Assembly (NCBI RefSeq): GCF_017311575.1
Contig: NZ_JAFFQY010000062.1
Location: 124,001-188,000 of the forward strand
DNA: 64,000 nucleotides
Origin: Roseococcus thiosulfatophilus
Lineage (GTDB): Bacteria; Pseudomonadota; Alphaproteobacteria; Acetobacterales; Acetobacteraceae
Direction of reading: 5' to 3'
Numbering within the stretch: the stretch's first letter is position 1; the number at the start of each line of letters is the position of its first letter. Shown here in pieces: positions 17,124 through 25,117 of the stretch. The translations under genes were made by a program, and so were the position numbers. The notes beneath the pieces were generated by a model that searched no databases, had not been told where the DNA came from, and worked only from the letters and a program-made list of their open reading frames with translations.

Positions 17124-17516
17124 ATGATCACGCTTGGCCCCTTTGCCGTCGGGCAGGACGGTACGCTCTCCCCGCGCGCGCCAGGGCTTCGCCCTTCGCT
17201 GCGCTTCGTCTGGCGCGGCCGTCCCTGCGAGGCGGAATGGCGGGATGAGAAGCTGCAGCTGCGCGCCCTCGCCGGCCGCATCCCCTCCACCGTGGACAAG
17301 GGGCAGGCCCGCAGCCGCTCCTTCGCCGCCGCCGCCACCCTGCCGCCGGAATTGCCGGAGGGCTGGCGCCTGCGCCTGACGCCTGACCACCAGCTCACCT
17401 TCGAGCTGGACGCCCCGGCCCAGCCCACCGCCGTGGCGCTGGTCGGCACCATCGTGCGCTTCGCCATGGCGCTCGACCCCTACCTGGACCGGCTGGAGGC
17501 GGCCGGGACGCACTGA
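17124..17516 (+). CDS. Hypothetical protein, conserved-looking
   Basis: 130 aa from the ATG at 17124 (an upstream in-frame start at 17076 adds 16 residues that look non-native). I do not recognise a family. It is soluble, mixed alpha/beta, with a run FVWRGRPCEAEWRDEKLQLR and a C-terminal hydrophobic strand-helix TAVALVGTIVRFAMALDPYL. Codon use matches its neighbours, so it is probably real. It is divergent from psd (46 bases apart) and nearly abuts the convergent membrane protein gene at 17527. Confidence 0.6.
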   Translation: MITLGPFAVGQDGTLSPRAPGLRPSLRFVWRGRPCEAEWRDEKLQLRALAGRIPSTVDKGQARSRSFAAAATLPPELPEGWRLRLTPDHQLTFELDAPAQPTAVALVGTIVRFAMALDPYLDRLEAAGTH

Positions 17517-17526
17517 GACGCCGCGC

Positions 17527-18291
17527 TCAGCGCAGCAGCCAGGCCAGGGCCACGCCCGGCAGGGCGGCGGCCATCAGCAGGACGGGCGCCTGCCACGCGC
17601 CGCGACGGCCAGCGGGGGCGGCGCCCAGCAACAGGGCGCCCAGCGGCGCCAGCGCGGCCATCCAGTCCGCCGGCGCGCCGCGCATCAGCAGCCCGCCCGC
17701 CAGCACCGCCGCCAGCAGCATGGTGAAGGGCAGCAAGGCGGCCTCCGGCAGCGGCTGGCCTAGGAAGAACAGCGGCAGCCCCGCCCCCAGCAGCACCAGC
17801 GCCAGCAGCAGCCAGGGCCCGGGCGTGCCCGCCGCCCAGAGCCCCGCCGCCAGCGCCAGCGCCGCCACCGTGGCGCGCCACGGCGCCGCGGCCCCCCGGT
17901 GCAGCAGCGGCACCAGCAGTCCCAGCAGCACCAGCACGGGAATGACGCGCCGCAGATCGGCGTCCGTCAGCGGCGCGCCGGCCATCCACCAGCCCGTCGC
18001 CACGCCCCCCAGCAGCACCAGCCCGCCCGCGATCAGGCCGCGCGCGCCGACCGCCAGCGGCAAGGCCAGCAGCAGGGCGCCGAGCGCCAGCAGCGGCATG
18101 CGCTCCGGCAATTGGCGGGGTGAGGCGCTGAAGCCGCCCATCACCCAGGCGAAGCCCAGCAGCGCACCCAGCGGAAGGGCCAGCGCCGCCCAGCGCCCGC
18201 GCCGCAGCATCACGGCCCAGAGCAGCGCCGTGCACAGCGCCAGCAGCGGCGCGCCGGCGGGATGGTCCATCAGGGGCGAATCGGGGAACAC
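17527..18291 (-). CDS. Multi-pass membrane protein, unknown function
   Basis: 254 aa, almost entirely hydrophobic with about nine or ten predicted membrane spans, such as LLALCTALLWAVMLRR, MPLLALGALLLALPLAVGA, LIAGGLVLLGGVATGWWM and PWLLLALVLLGAGLPLFFLG. Short Arg-containing loops alternate (RRGRWAAL, APAGRRGAW). I see no transporter or enzyme motif. High Ala/Leu/Gly content in GC-rich DNA can mimic membrane proteins, but the regular spacing of spans and charged loops argues for a real gene. It is divergent from the cytochrome gene at 18382. Confidence 0.55.
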   Translation of the reverse strand: MFPDSPLMDHPAGAPLLALCTALLWAVMLRRGRWAALALPLGALLGFAWVMGGFSASPRQLPERMPLLALGALLLALPLAVGARGLIAGGLVLLGGVATGWWMAGAPLTDADLRRVIPVLVLLGLLVPLLHRGAAAPWRATVAALALAAGLWAAGTPGPWLLLALVLLGAGLPLFFLGQPLPEAALLPFTMLLAAVLAGGLLMRGAPADWMAALAPLGALLLGAAPAGRRGAWQAPVLLMAAALPGVALAWLLR

Positions 18292-18381
18292 GCGGCCAAA
18301 TTGCCCGAAACCCGCGTGTCCCGGCTATGCCGCGGCGCAATTCATCCCACATCACCCCCGACCCCAGGCCGAGGCCCGAAG

Positions 18382-19074
18382 ATGAACGACACAGACCCCC
18401 GGACCCCCGCGCCCGAGACCGAGGTGAAGGTCTGGGATGGCTGGATCCGGCTCTGGCACTGGTCCATCGTCTTCCTCATCCCCTTCTCCTACCTGACGGC
18501 GCGGGCGCACCGGATGGATTGGCACCAGTGGTCGGGCTATGCGCTGCTGACGCTGGTCAGCTTCCGCATCCTGTGGGGGCTGGTGGGGTCGGAACCCGCG
18601 CGCTTCCGCACCTTCCTCAGCACCCCGGCCGCCGCGCTGCGCCACCTGGGCAAGCTGCGGCGCGAGACGGGGCCGGACCGGGAGCTGACCCACAACCCCG
18701 CCGGCGCCTGGATGGTGGCGCTGCTGGTGCCCCTGCTCTTTGTGCAGGCGGTGAGCGGCCTCTTCGTCTACGACCAGATCTTCACCTATGGCCCGCTGGC
18801 CCGGCAGGTCAGCGCCGAGACGCAGGATTGGGCGACCTGGGTGCATATCCGGGCCATCAACGTGATCCTCGTGGTGATCGTGCTGCACATCATGGCCATC
18901 GCCTGGTACCGGCTGTTCCCGGGGCATGACCTGGTGCGGGCGATGATGATCGGCACCAAGCCCATGCCGGCCGGCACGCGCCCGCCGCGCATGGCGCCGG
19001 TGGCGCTGGGGGTGGCGCTGTTCGCCCTCTGCGCGGGCGTGGTGCTCTACATCCGCAGCTTCGGAGACTACTGA
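18382..19074 (+). CDS. Cytochrome b561-type membrane protein (hydrogenase-type cytochrome b)
   Basis: 230 aa from the ATG at 18382. Four transmembrane segments with histidines placed for two b hemes: VWDGWIRLWHWSIVFLIPF, HRMDWHQWSGYALLTLVSF, AWMVALLVPLLFVQAVSGLF and HIRAINVILVVIVLHIMAI. The VWDGWIRLWHW opening is typical of the Ni,Fe-hydrogenase I cytochrome b / CybB family, which passes electrons between a periplasmic partner (often a small c-type cytochrome) and quinone. No cytochrome c or hydrogenase gene adjoins, so the partner is unknown. A last segment (VALGVALFALCAGVVLYIRS) closes the protein. Confidence 0.85.
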   Translation: MNDTDPRTPAPETEVKVWDGWIRLWHWSIVFLIPFSYLTARAHRMDWHQWSGYALLTLVSFRILWGLVGSEPARFRTFLSTPAAALRHLGKLRRETGPDRELTHNPAGAWMVALLVPLLFVQAVSGLFVYDQIFTYGPLARQVSAETQDWATWVHIRAINVILVVIVLHIMAIAWYRLFPGHDLVRAMMIGTKPMPAGTRPPRMAPVALGVALFALCAGVVLYIRSFGDY

Positions 19075-19112
19075 GGGGTGCAACCCCCGCGGCCTCGCGC
19101 CGCTGAGGCCCC

Positions 19113-19598
19113 ATGGCCGAGATGTTCTTCCAGGGCTGGGACGGAATCCTGCGGACGCTCGTCGTGGGCGTGCTGACCTATGCCTGCCTGGTGCTGTTCC
19201 TGCGCGTCTCCGGCAAGCGGACGCTCGCCAAGCTGAACGCTTTCGACCTGGTGGTGACGGTGGCGCTGGGCTCCACCTTCTCGGCCATCCTGGTGCAGCA
19301 ATCCGTGCCGATGGCGCAGGGGGTGGCGGCGCTGGCCCTGCTGGTCGTGATGCAGTTCGCGGTGACCTGGGCCTCGGTCCGTTCGGGCCGCTTCGCCCGG
19401 CTGATCCGCTCGGAGCCCCGGCTGCTGCTGCGCCACGGCGCACCTTGCGCCGGCGCCATGCGCGCCGAACGCATCACCGAGGAGGAAATCCTGAGCGCGA
19501 TCCGCGCGGAGGGCGGCCGCGATCTCGCCGCGGCGGAGGCCGTGATCCTGGAAAGCGACGGGACGCTGAGCGTCGTCCTCAGTCCCCCGCCGAGCTGA
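19113..19598 (+). CDS. DUF421 / YetF-type membrane protein
   Basis: 161 aa. Three N-terminal hydrophobic spans (ILRTLVVGVLTYACLVLFLR, DLVVTVALGSTFSAILV, GVAALALLVVMQFAVTW) precede a small soluble domain with RITEEEILSAIRAEGGRDL and AVILESDGTLSVV. The pair GKRTLAKLNAFDLVVTVALG is the best-conserved region of DUF421. The family has no settled biochemical role; YetF-like proteins occur in spore-formers and many proteobacteria. It follows the cytochrome b561 gene by 38 bases and probably shares its transcript. The final 20 bases overlap the 3' end of the opposing gene. Confidence 0.82.
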   Translation: MAEMFFQGWDGILRTLVVGVLTYACLVLFLRVSGKRTLAKLNAFDLVVTVALGSTFSAILVQQSVPMAQGVAALALLVVMQFAVTWASVRSGRFARLIRSEPRLLLRHGAPCAGAMRAERITEEEILSAIRAEGGRDLAAAEAVILESDGTLSVVLSPPPS

Positions 19599-20799
19599 TC
19601 GCGGGCTCCAGCCCCTGGCTGCGCGCCTGGGGGTGGCTCGGGTTGCGGAAGCGCAGTTCGCCCTCCGGGGCGCAATCGGGCAGGCCGAACAATTCCTGGC
19701 GGGTGGCGCAGGTGACGGCGACGACGGGCTTGGCCTCGGCCTCGGTCAGGAAGCGGCGCACCACCCCTTCCAGCTCCAGCGTGTCGCGCAGCCCGCGCCA
19801 TTCGGCGGCGTCGAGGTCGTCCAGGAACAGCGCCAGCAGGCCGGGGTGCCGGCCTGAAAGACGGTCCGTCGCGGCCTGGGCCAGGCGGCGCTTGGCGGCG
19901 GTCGAGATGTCGTTCTCGCGGCCGGCCCGTGCGGCCATCACCATGACGGAGCCACTGGCCGGGTCCGCCGTGACGGCCAGATGCGCCTCCAGCCCGAACA
20001 ATTCGCGCAAGCGGGCCGGCAGGGCACGCGTGGGGTCCGAGGCGGCCTGGGCGCCGGCCAGCACCAGCGGGTCCAGCTTCAGCACGGCATCGGCGCTGGC
20101 GTCCTGCCGCTTCTCGGCCGCCAGCATGGCGCAGATGCGGCCGTGCAGCTCGCCGATGCGGTTCTTCTCCGAGGTGTCCTCGGGCAGCGTCATCTTCAGG
20201 ATGTAGCGGCCAGGATGCGCGGCGAGCCAAGTCTGCAGCTCGGGGTTCACCCGGTCCACCAGGCTGGCCCAATGGCCGCGGTGCAGGGGGCGGCCCTCCT
20301 CGGCGGAGACCGTCTCGCATACCACCTCGGCCACCGCGCCCTCGCGCTGGACCATCAGGTCATAGGGGGTGCCGTGCAGCAGCCCGTCATGCCGCACCTC
20401 GAAGCCGCGCAGGCGCAGCAGGGCCGCGGTGCGAAGCAGGTGGAACAGGGGGATCAGGTTGCCCTCCCCCTCCAGCCCCATGCCGATGAGGCGTTGCAGG
20501 CGCGCGCGCGGCCCGGGTTCCAGCACGGCGGCGAGGTCCGTCGCCTCGCGCACGAAGGCCAGCACACGCCGCTCATGCCGCCCGGCGCGCGCCAGCACGG
20601 CGGGGTTGTTCAGCCGGGCCAGGATGAGTTCGAGGGCATGGCGCTGCTGCGCCGCCCGGCCGGAGAGTGAACCAGGCCGCGCCCGGCTCCCGATGTCCCG
20701 CACGCGGGAATGCCATTTCTCCGCCCCGGCCAGGGCAAGGAAGGCACTCAGCGGGGATGCGGCGGAAGGTGCTTCCACCTCGGGGTCGCCAAAGGGCAT
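19579..20799 (-). CDS. Hypothetical protein with a possible nuclease-like segment
   Basis: 406 aa from an ATG at 20799, preceded by GAGACGAGAG; a GTG at 20853 is in frame but would sit at the predicted transcription start. I do not recognise the family. The protein is mostly helical, with a mixed core near residues 140-190: LRGFEVRHDGLLHGTPYDLM followed by AVAEVVCETVSAEEG. This beta-hairpin/Asp/Glu pattern resembles PD-(D/E)XK folds, but the lysine is absent, so catalysis is doubtful. Later segments (LALFLDDLDAAEWRGLRDTL; PVVAVTCATRQELFG) look like a second alpha/beta unit. It lies directly downstream of aroC on the same strand, behind its own candidate promoter. Confidence 0.6.
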   Translation of the reverse strand: MPFGDPEVEAPSAASPLSAFLALAGAEKWHSRVRDIGSRARPGSLSGRAAQQRHALELILARLNNPAVLARAGRHERRVLAFVREATDLAAVLEPGPRARLQRLIGMGLEGEGNLIPLFHLLRTAALLRLRGFEVRHDGLLHGTPYDLMVQREGAVAEVVCETVSAEEGRPLHRGHWASLVDRVNPELQTWLAAHPGRYILKMTLPEDTSEKNRIGELHGRICAMLAAEKRQDASADAVLKLDPLVLAGAQAASDPTRALPARLRELFGLEAHLAVTADPASGSVMVMAARAGRENDISTAAKRRLAQAATDRLSGRHPGLLALFLDDLDAAEWRGLRDTLELEGVVRRFLTEAEAKPVVAVTCATRQELFGLPDCAPEGELRFRNPSHPQARSQGLEPAISSAGD

Positions 20800-20862
20800 C
20801 TTGCTCTCGTCTCGCTGTTGCGACGGAATGATCTCCGCCGCCCGCCTGACCACTTTGGTAAC

Positions 20863-20891
20863 TTATTACGCCCTAATTTCCGACTTCTCAA
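20863..20891 (-). promoter_or_regulatory. Candidate sigma-70-like promoter for the 19579-20799 gene
   Basis: On the minus strand TTGAGA (20891-20886) is separated by exactly 17 bases from TAATAA (20868-20863), inside one of the few AT-rich stretches of the window. The -35 matches consensus at five of six positions, the -10 at three. The -35 box overlaps the aroC stop codon. A start near 20856 would leave a leader of about 55 bases before the ATG at 20799. Confidence 0.35.
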
Positions 20892-20896
20892 GTCGG
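20880..20896 (-). terminator. Small hairpin at the end of aroC, stop codon in the loop
   Basis: On the minus strand CCGACTT-GAG-AAGTCGG is a perfect 7-bp stem with a 3-base loop. The aroC stop TGA (20890-20888) spans the end of the left arm and the loop. It is followed by AAATTA and not by a proper T-run, so termination would be weak. Confidence 0.35.
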
Positions 20897-22003
20897 TTTC
20901 CGCGCGGGCAGCATAGGGGCCTGGACCGCGTCCGGGCATTGTGCCCGATGGCGCAGCAGATGATCCACAAGAATGCACGCCACCATGGCCTCGCCGACGG
21001 GCACGGCGCGGATGCCCACGCAGGGGTCATGCCGCCCCTTGGTCCGCAACTCGGTGTTCTCGCCCGCCCGGGTCACCGCTTGGCGCAGCGTGAGGATGGA
21101 GCTGGTGGGCTTCACCGCGAAGCGCGCCACGATGGTCTGGCCGGTGGAGATGCCGCCCAGGATGCCGCCCGCGTGGTTGGCCAGGAACTCCACCTGGCCG
21201 TCCTGGCGCATCCGCATCTCGTCGGCGTTCTCCTCGCCGGTGAGGGAAGCGGCGGCGAAGCCCTCGCCGATCTCGACACCCTTCACCGCGTTGATGGACA
21301 TGAGGCCGGCGGCAAGGTCCGCGTCCAGCTTGCCGTAGATGGGGGCGCCGAGACCCGGGGGCACGCCCTCCGCCTGGATCTCGATGACCGCGCCCACCGA
21401 ACTGCCGGCCTTGCGGATTTCAGACAATTGTTCGGCCCAGCGCGCGGCGGCGGCGGGGTCGGGGCACCAGAATTCGTTGTTGTGGGTTTCGGCCCAGTCC
21501 CAGGCGGCGGGCTCCACCCGGTCCGGCCCCATCTGCACCATGGCGCCCCGGATCACGACGCCCTCGCCCAGCACGCGGCGGGCGATGGCGCCGGCGGCCA
21601 CGCGCATGGCCGTCTCGCGCGCCGAGGCCCGGCCGCCGCCGCGATAGTCGCGGATGCCGTATTTCCATTCATAGGCGATGTCGGCATGGCCGGGGCGGAA
21701 GCTCTCCGCGATCTCGCCGTAATCCTTGCTGCGCTGGTCCTGGTTCTCGATCATCAGCGCGATGGGGGTGCCGGTGGTGCGCCCCTCGAAGACGCCGGAC
21801 AGGATGCGGACCTGGTCGGGCTCCTGCCGCTGGGTCACGAACTTGCCGGAGCCGGGGCGGCGCTTGTCGAGGAAGGGCTGGATCCAGGCCTCGTCGAGGG
21901 GAATGCCCGGCGGGCAGCCATCCACCACGCCGCCGATGGCGGGGCCGTGGCTCTCGCCCCAGGTGGTGACGCGGAAGAGATGTCCGAAGCTGTTGTGGCT
22001 CAT
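20888..22003 (-). CDS. aroC: Chorismate synthase
   Basis: 371 aa, normal length. It catalyses the last shikimate-pathway step, from 5-enolpyruvylshikimate 3-phosphate to chorismate, with reduced FMN. Three family signatures are visible: [20 protein letters not shown] at the N-terminus, [20 protein letters not shown] near 125, and a C-terminal [17 protein letters not shown] near 330. The conserved basic and histidine residues of the active site are present in these stretches. It is followed by a small hairpin and an independent candidate promoter. Confidence 0.97.
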   Translation of the reverse strand: MSHNSFGHLFRVTTWGESHGPAIGGVVDGCPPGIPLDEAWIQPFLDKRRPGSGKFVTQRQEPDQVRILSGVFEGRTTGTPIALMIENQDQRSKDYGEIAESFRPGHADIAYEWKYGIRDYRGGGRASARETAMRVAAGAIARRVLGEGVVIRGAMVQMGPDRVEPAAWDWAETHNNEFWCPDPAAAARWAEQLSEIRKAGSSVGAVIEIQAEGVPPGLGAPIYGKLDADLAAGLMSINAVKGVEIGEGFAAASLTGEENADEMRMRQDGQVEFLANHAGGILGGISTGQTIVARFAVKPTSSILTLRQAVTRAGENTELRTKGRHDPCVGIRAVPVGEAMVACILVDHLLRHRAQCPDAVQAPMLPARKPT

Positions 22004-22072
22004 GGTCCACCGGAGGTAGCCCGAAGCGGCGGCGGCACCAAGCCGCGCCGCCCCGCATGGCGTGCGGGAGGG

Positions 22073-22507
22073 CTACCGCACCCGCACCGTGATCACCTCC
22101 GACATCACCGGCGGGTTGTGCGGGATGTGGTTGTGGTCGCCCAGCAGCAATTGCAGGCGATGCTCGCCGGGCGGCAGCACCAGCGTCACCTCGGTCTGGC
22201 CGCCGCCGAAATGGCGGTGCTGGTCATCGGCCGGGATGCCGGCGCCCATGTCGAGGGTGGCCGGGTCCACGTTGATCAGCAAATGGTGGTGGCCGGTGTT
22301 GCCATGCTCCACCCCGGCCGGCGCCACGCCCATGCCGCGCAGGCCGAAGCGGAGGGTGACGGGGTTGGAGAGCGTGGCGCCCGCGGCGGGCTCGATGAAA
22401 TAGACGGCGGCGCCGGCGGGCGCGGGCGTTCGCTCCAGCTGGGCCAGGGCGGGCATGGTGAAGACGAGGGCGGCCGCCAGCGCCAGGGCGGGGACGGGAA
22501 TGCGCAT
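22073..22507 (-). CDS. DUF4399 protein, exported
   Basis: 144 aa from the ATG at 22507, chosen because AGGAGG sits nine bases upstream; an ATG at 22516 lies too close to that site. A signal peptide (MRIPVPALALAAALVFTMPA, cut after ALA-Q) precedes a small beta-sandwich of the DUF4399 type: FIEPAAGATLSNPVTLRFGL, GNTGHHHLLINV, QHRHFGGGQTEV and PPGEHRLQLLLGDHNHIPH. The many conserved histidines suggest metal binding, perhaps copper, in the periplasm, but function is not established. It lies between the GNAT gene and aroC. Confidence 0.85.
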   Translation of the reverse strand: MRIPVPALALAAALVFTMPALAQLERTPAPAGAAVYFIEPAAGATLSNPVTLRFGLRGMGVAPAGVEHGNTGHHHLLINVDPATLDMGAGIPADDQHRHFGGGQTEVTLVLPPGEHRLQLLLGDHNHIPHNPPVMSEVITVRVR

Positions 22508-22586
22508 CTGGAACATCCTCCTGCGGGCATCTGATGCACCCGCAGGTTTCAAATGGGATGCGCCGAGCCGGGCGGAAGGGCCAAGC

Positions 22587-23084
22587 TCAAGCCAGGACGA
22601 GATGCATCAGCACCTCGTCATGATCCACCCCATGCACCCGCAGGGCGGCGGGCTCGGTGCCATGGACGCGGAACCCCATCCCTTCGTAGAGGCGACGCGC
22701 CGGCGCATTGCCCGCATTCACCCCCAACCGCAGATGCGTGACCCGGCCCCGCGCCGCCTCCAGCACCGCCGCCACGAGGCTTCGGCCGATCCCCTGGCCG
22801 CGCGCCGCTTCACGGACATGGACGCCCCAGACATGGCCGATATGGGCGCGCTTCGCCGCGGTCTCGGCGCGAAGGCCGGCCATGCCCAGCAGCGTGCCAT
22901 CGGGGGCGAAGGCGCCCAGCACCAGGCCCGCCTCCAGCCAGGCGGCGAAGTGGGCGGCGTCATGCCGGGCCTCCTCCTCGACGGCGGCTCCGAAGGCGGT
23001 GGGTTCCTGCGTCAGGGCCTCGAGGCGGAGCGCGCGGAACGCCTCGGCATCGGCCGCGCGCAGCCGCCGCAGGGCCGCCTTCAT
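22587..23084 (-). CDS. GNAT family N-acetyltransferase
   Basis: 165 aa from the ATG at 23084, which overlaps the MAPEG gene stop by four bases. Acetyl-CoA binding motif A is clear: VWGVHVREAARGQGIGRSLV (R-G-Q-G-I-G), followed by LRLGVNAGNAPARRLYEGMG, the usual V-x-x-x-N-x-x-A-x-x-L-Y element, and GFRVHGTEP. The acceptor cannot be predicted. It is the last gene of the tightly packed minus-strand operon beginning at 26131. Confidence 0.88.
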   Translation of the reverse strand: MKAALRRLRAADAEAFRALRLEALTQEPTAFGAAVEEEARHDAAHFAAWLEAGLVLGAFAPDGTLLGMAGLRAETAAKRAHIGHVWGVHVREAARGQGIGRSLVAAVLEAARGRVTHLRLGVNAGNAPARRLYEGMGFRVHGTEPAALRVHGVDHDEVLMHLVLA

Positions 23085-23476
23085 CCCAGCAGGCCCCGCG
23101 CCACCAGCACGCCCCCACCCGCGATCAGCACCGTGAAGGTGGCCAGCATCCCCACCTGCCGCAGCCGGAAACTGCCGGGCTGGTGCATCAGCCCGACACC
23201 ATGGGCGATGCGGCCGACCACCAACAGCAGCCCTAGCGCGTGCAGCATCCAGGCCGCCGTGCCGCCCAGTTCCAGCAGCGCCAGCAGGATCAGGCAGAAG
23301 GGCGTGTATTCGCAGAAATTCGCATGGGCGCGCGTGGCCTGGAGCAGCCCCTTGTCCTCGCCCGTGCCGAGCGAGATGCGCGACCGCCGCCGATGGCCGA
23401 TCACCGCGATGGACAGCCAGAGCAGCACAAAGGCCAGCAGCCCGGCATAGAGGGCGGTGATGGGCAGGGCGTTCAT
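23081..23476 (-). CDS. MAPEG family membrane protein
   Basis: 131 aa with four hydrophobic spans (ALYAGLLAFVLLWLSIAVIG, FCLILLALLELGGTAAWML, ALGLLLVVGRIAHGVGL, GMLATFTVLIAGGGVLVARG). The motif QATRAHANFCEYTPF is the MAPEG R-x-x-x-N-x-x-E-x-x-P signature for glutathione-binding membrane enzymes; bacterial members usually have unknown substrates, and YecN-like proteins are the nearest well-known class. Starts and stops overlap by four bases with both neighbours. Confidence 0.88.
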   Translation of the reverse strand: MNALPITALYAGLLAFVLLWLSIAVIGHRRRSRISLGTGEDKGLLQATRAHANFCEYTPFCLILLALLELGGTAAWMLHALGLLLVVGRIAHGVGLMHQPGSFRLRQVGMLATFTVLIAGGGVLVARGLLG

Positions 23477-24237
23477 CCGCGCTCTCCCAGGAAGGGTTCC
23501 ACCAGCGCCAGGAAGTCATTGGGCTTTTCCGCATGCACCCAATGCCCCGCGCCCTCGATGGTGGCGAAGCGCGCGGCGGGGAAGAGGGCGCGGAAACCCG
23601 CATGATGTTCCGGCCGGATGTAGTCGCTGCGGCCGCCTGCGATGATCAGCGTGGGGCCTTCGTAGCGGCCCTTCTCGGAAAAATCCTCGATCTCGGGCAT
23701 GGCGGCGTGGATCTCGGGCAGGCCCAGCTTCCAGCGCGGCGGGTCCTGCGCGAAGTCCAGCGACTGCACCAGGAAGGCGCGGATGCCGGCCTCGGGCACG
23801 GCGGCTTCCAGCGCGGCATCGGCCTCGCGCCGGGTCAGCCCCTCGGTCAGCGGCAGCGCCCGCATGGCGGCCACATAGCCGCGCAGGGCGGGGGCGTAGC
23901 GGACGGGCGCGATGTCCGCCACCACCAGGCGGGAGACCATCTCTCCATGCCCCAGTGCCAGCGCCATCGCGACCTTGCCCCCCAGCGAATGCCCCAGCAC
24001 GGCGGCGCGCGGAATGCCGCGGTGGCGCAGCGTCTCGGCCAGGTCGCGGGCGGTGGCGGCGTGGGCCATGCCCTCGGCGCGCGGGCTGTCGCCATGGTTG
24101 CGCAGATCCATGGCCAGGACGCGGTGGCGCGTGGCCAGGCGCTTCTGGATGGCGCCCCAGTTGCGCGCAGCGCCGAACAGCCCGTGCAGCAGGACCAAAG
24201 GCGGGCCCTCGCCCATCTCGACCGTGTTCAGGATCAT
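23473..24237 (-). CDS. Alpha/beta-fold hydrolase (YbfF-like esterase)
   Basis: 254 aa. Oxyanion region PLVLLHGLFGAARNWG near residue 13; nucleophile elbow VLGHSLGGKVAM with Ser near 98; acid and His near IIAGGRSDYIRPEHHAG and IEGAGHWVHAEKP (His near 232). DLRNHGDSP and the short lid fit the YbfF/esterase group. Substrate unknown. It lies between a DMT exporter (one-base gap) and a MAPEG gene (four-base overlap), suggesting an operon for handling or export of a hydrophobic or electrophilic compound. Confidence 0.87.
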   Translation of the reverse strand: MILNTVEMGEGPPLVLLHGLFGAARNWGAIQKRLATRHRVLAMDLRNHGDSPRAEGMAHAATARDLAETLRHRGIPRAAVLGHSLGGKVAMALALGHGEMVSRLVVADIAPVRYAPALRGYVAAMRALPLTEGLTRREADAALEAAVPEAGIRAFLVQSLDFAQDPPRWKLGLPEIHAAMPEIEDFSEKGRYEGPTLIIAGGRSDYIRPEHHAGFRALFPAARFATIEGAGHWVHAEKPNDFLALVEPFLGERG

Positions 24238-24238
24238 G

Positions 24239-25102
24239 CTACCTCCGCGTCGCCAATATCACGCTGACCACCACCAGCGCGCCGCCCAGCAGCAGATCCC
24301 ACCCCAGCGGCTCGTGCAGCCAGATCGTGGCCAGCGCCACCCCCACCACCGGCGCCAGCAGCAGCCCCAGCGAGGACACCACCGCGTTCAAATGCCGCGT
24401 GCTCTCCGACACCGCCCAGGTGCCGATGGGCGCCGCCAGCGCGCCAATGAAGAACACCACCCACCAGGAGGAAGGCCCGACGCCGCCCCCCGGTTCCAGC
24501 ACCCAGGCCACCGCGCTGACGATGGCCGCGCCGATCAGGAAGGCGAAGGGCAGCAACTCGATCAACGGCACCGAGGGCGGGCGCCGGCGCAGGATGATGA
24601 TGGTGACGCTCCAGGCCAGCGAGGCGCAGAGCAGCCACACATGCCCCGCCAGCACCCCCGGCGCGCCCCAGTCGAGCGCCCAGGGCCCCATCATGACGCC
24701 CACGCCCAGCAGCCCCACCCCCGCGGCCAGCCAGCGCATGGGCGAGACCCGTTCGCCCAGCAGCCAGACCGAGAGCGGCACCAGCCAGAAGATGGTCACG
24801 TTGGACAGGATGGCGGTGCGCCCGGACGGGATCATCCCCACCGCCACATGGGTGAAGGCGAAGAAAGCGCCGATCTGCAGGGAACCGAGCGCCAGCACGG
24901 CCGGCCAATCTCGCCGCGCGGGCAGCCGCAGCCGGCCGAGCGCCGCCATGACGGCCGCCGTCGCCACGGCCGCCAGTGCCGCGCGCCAGAAGCCGAACCA
25001 CAGCGGCGTGCTGTCTGAGAGGGCGTGCTTGGTGATGGGCCAGACGCCGCCGAACAGCACCACCGCCACCAGAAGCAGCTGGAAGGCGCGCGCCTGGGTC
25101 AC
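24239..25102 (-). CDS. DMT superfamily (EamA-like) permease
   Basis: 287 aa with ten predicted spans arranged as two EamA repeats: one starting LLLVAVVLFGGVWPITKHAL, the other near 150 with LLCASLAWSVTIIILRR. Between them RTAILSNVTIFWLVPLSVWL and, at the end, SSLGLLLAPVVGVALATIWL correspond to the conserved late helices of each repeat. Family members export amino acids, metabolites or drugs; the substrate is not visible. Fifteen bases separate it from the upstream oxidoreductase gene and one base from the hydrolase gene. Confidence 0.88.
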   Translation of the reverse strand: MTQARAFQLLLVAVVLFGGVWPITKHALSDSTPLWFGFWRAALAAVATAAVMAALGRLRLPARRDWPAVLALGSLQIGAFFAFTHVAVGMIPSGRTAILSNVTIFWLVPLSVWLLGERVSPMRWLAAGVGLLGVGVMMGPWALDWGAPGVLAGHVWLLCASLAWSVTIIILRRRPPSVPLIELLPFAFLIGAAIVSAVAWVLEPGGGVGPSSWWVVFFIGALAAPIGTWAVSESTRHLNAVVSSLGLLLAPVVGVALATIWLHEPLGWDLLLGGALVVVSVILATRR

Positions 25103-25117
25103 GGAAGGAGGCGGAGC

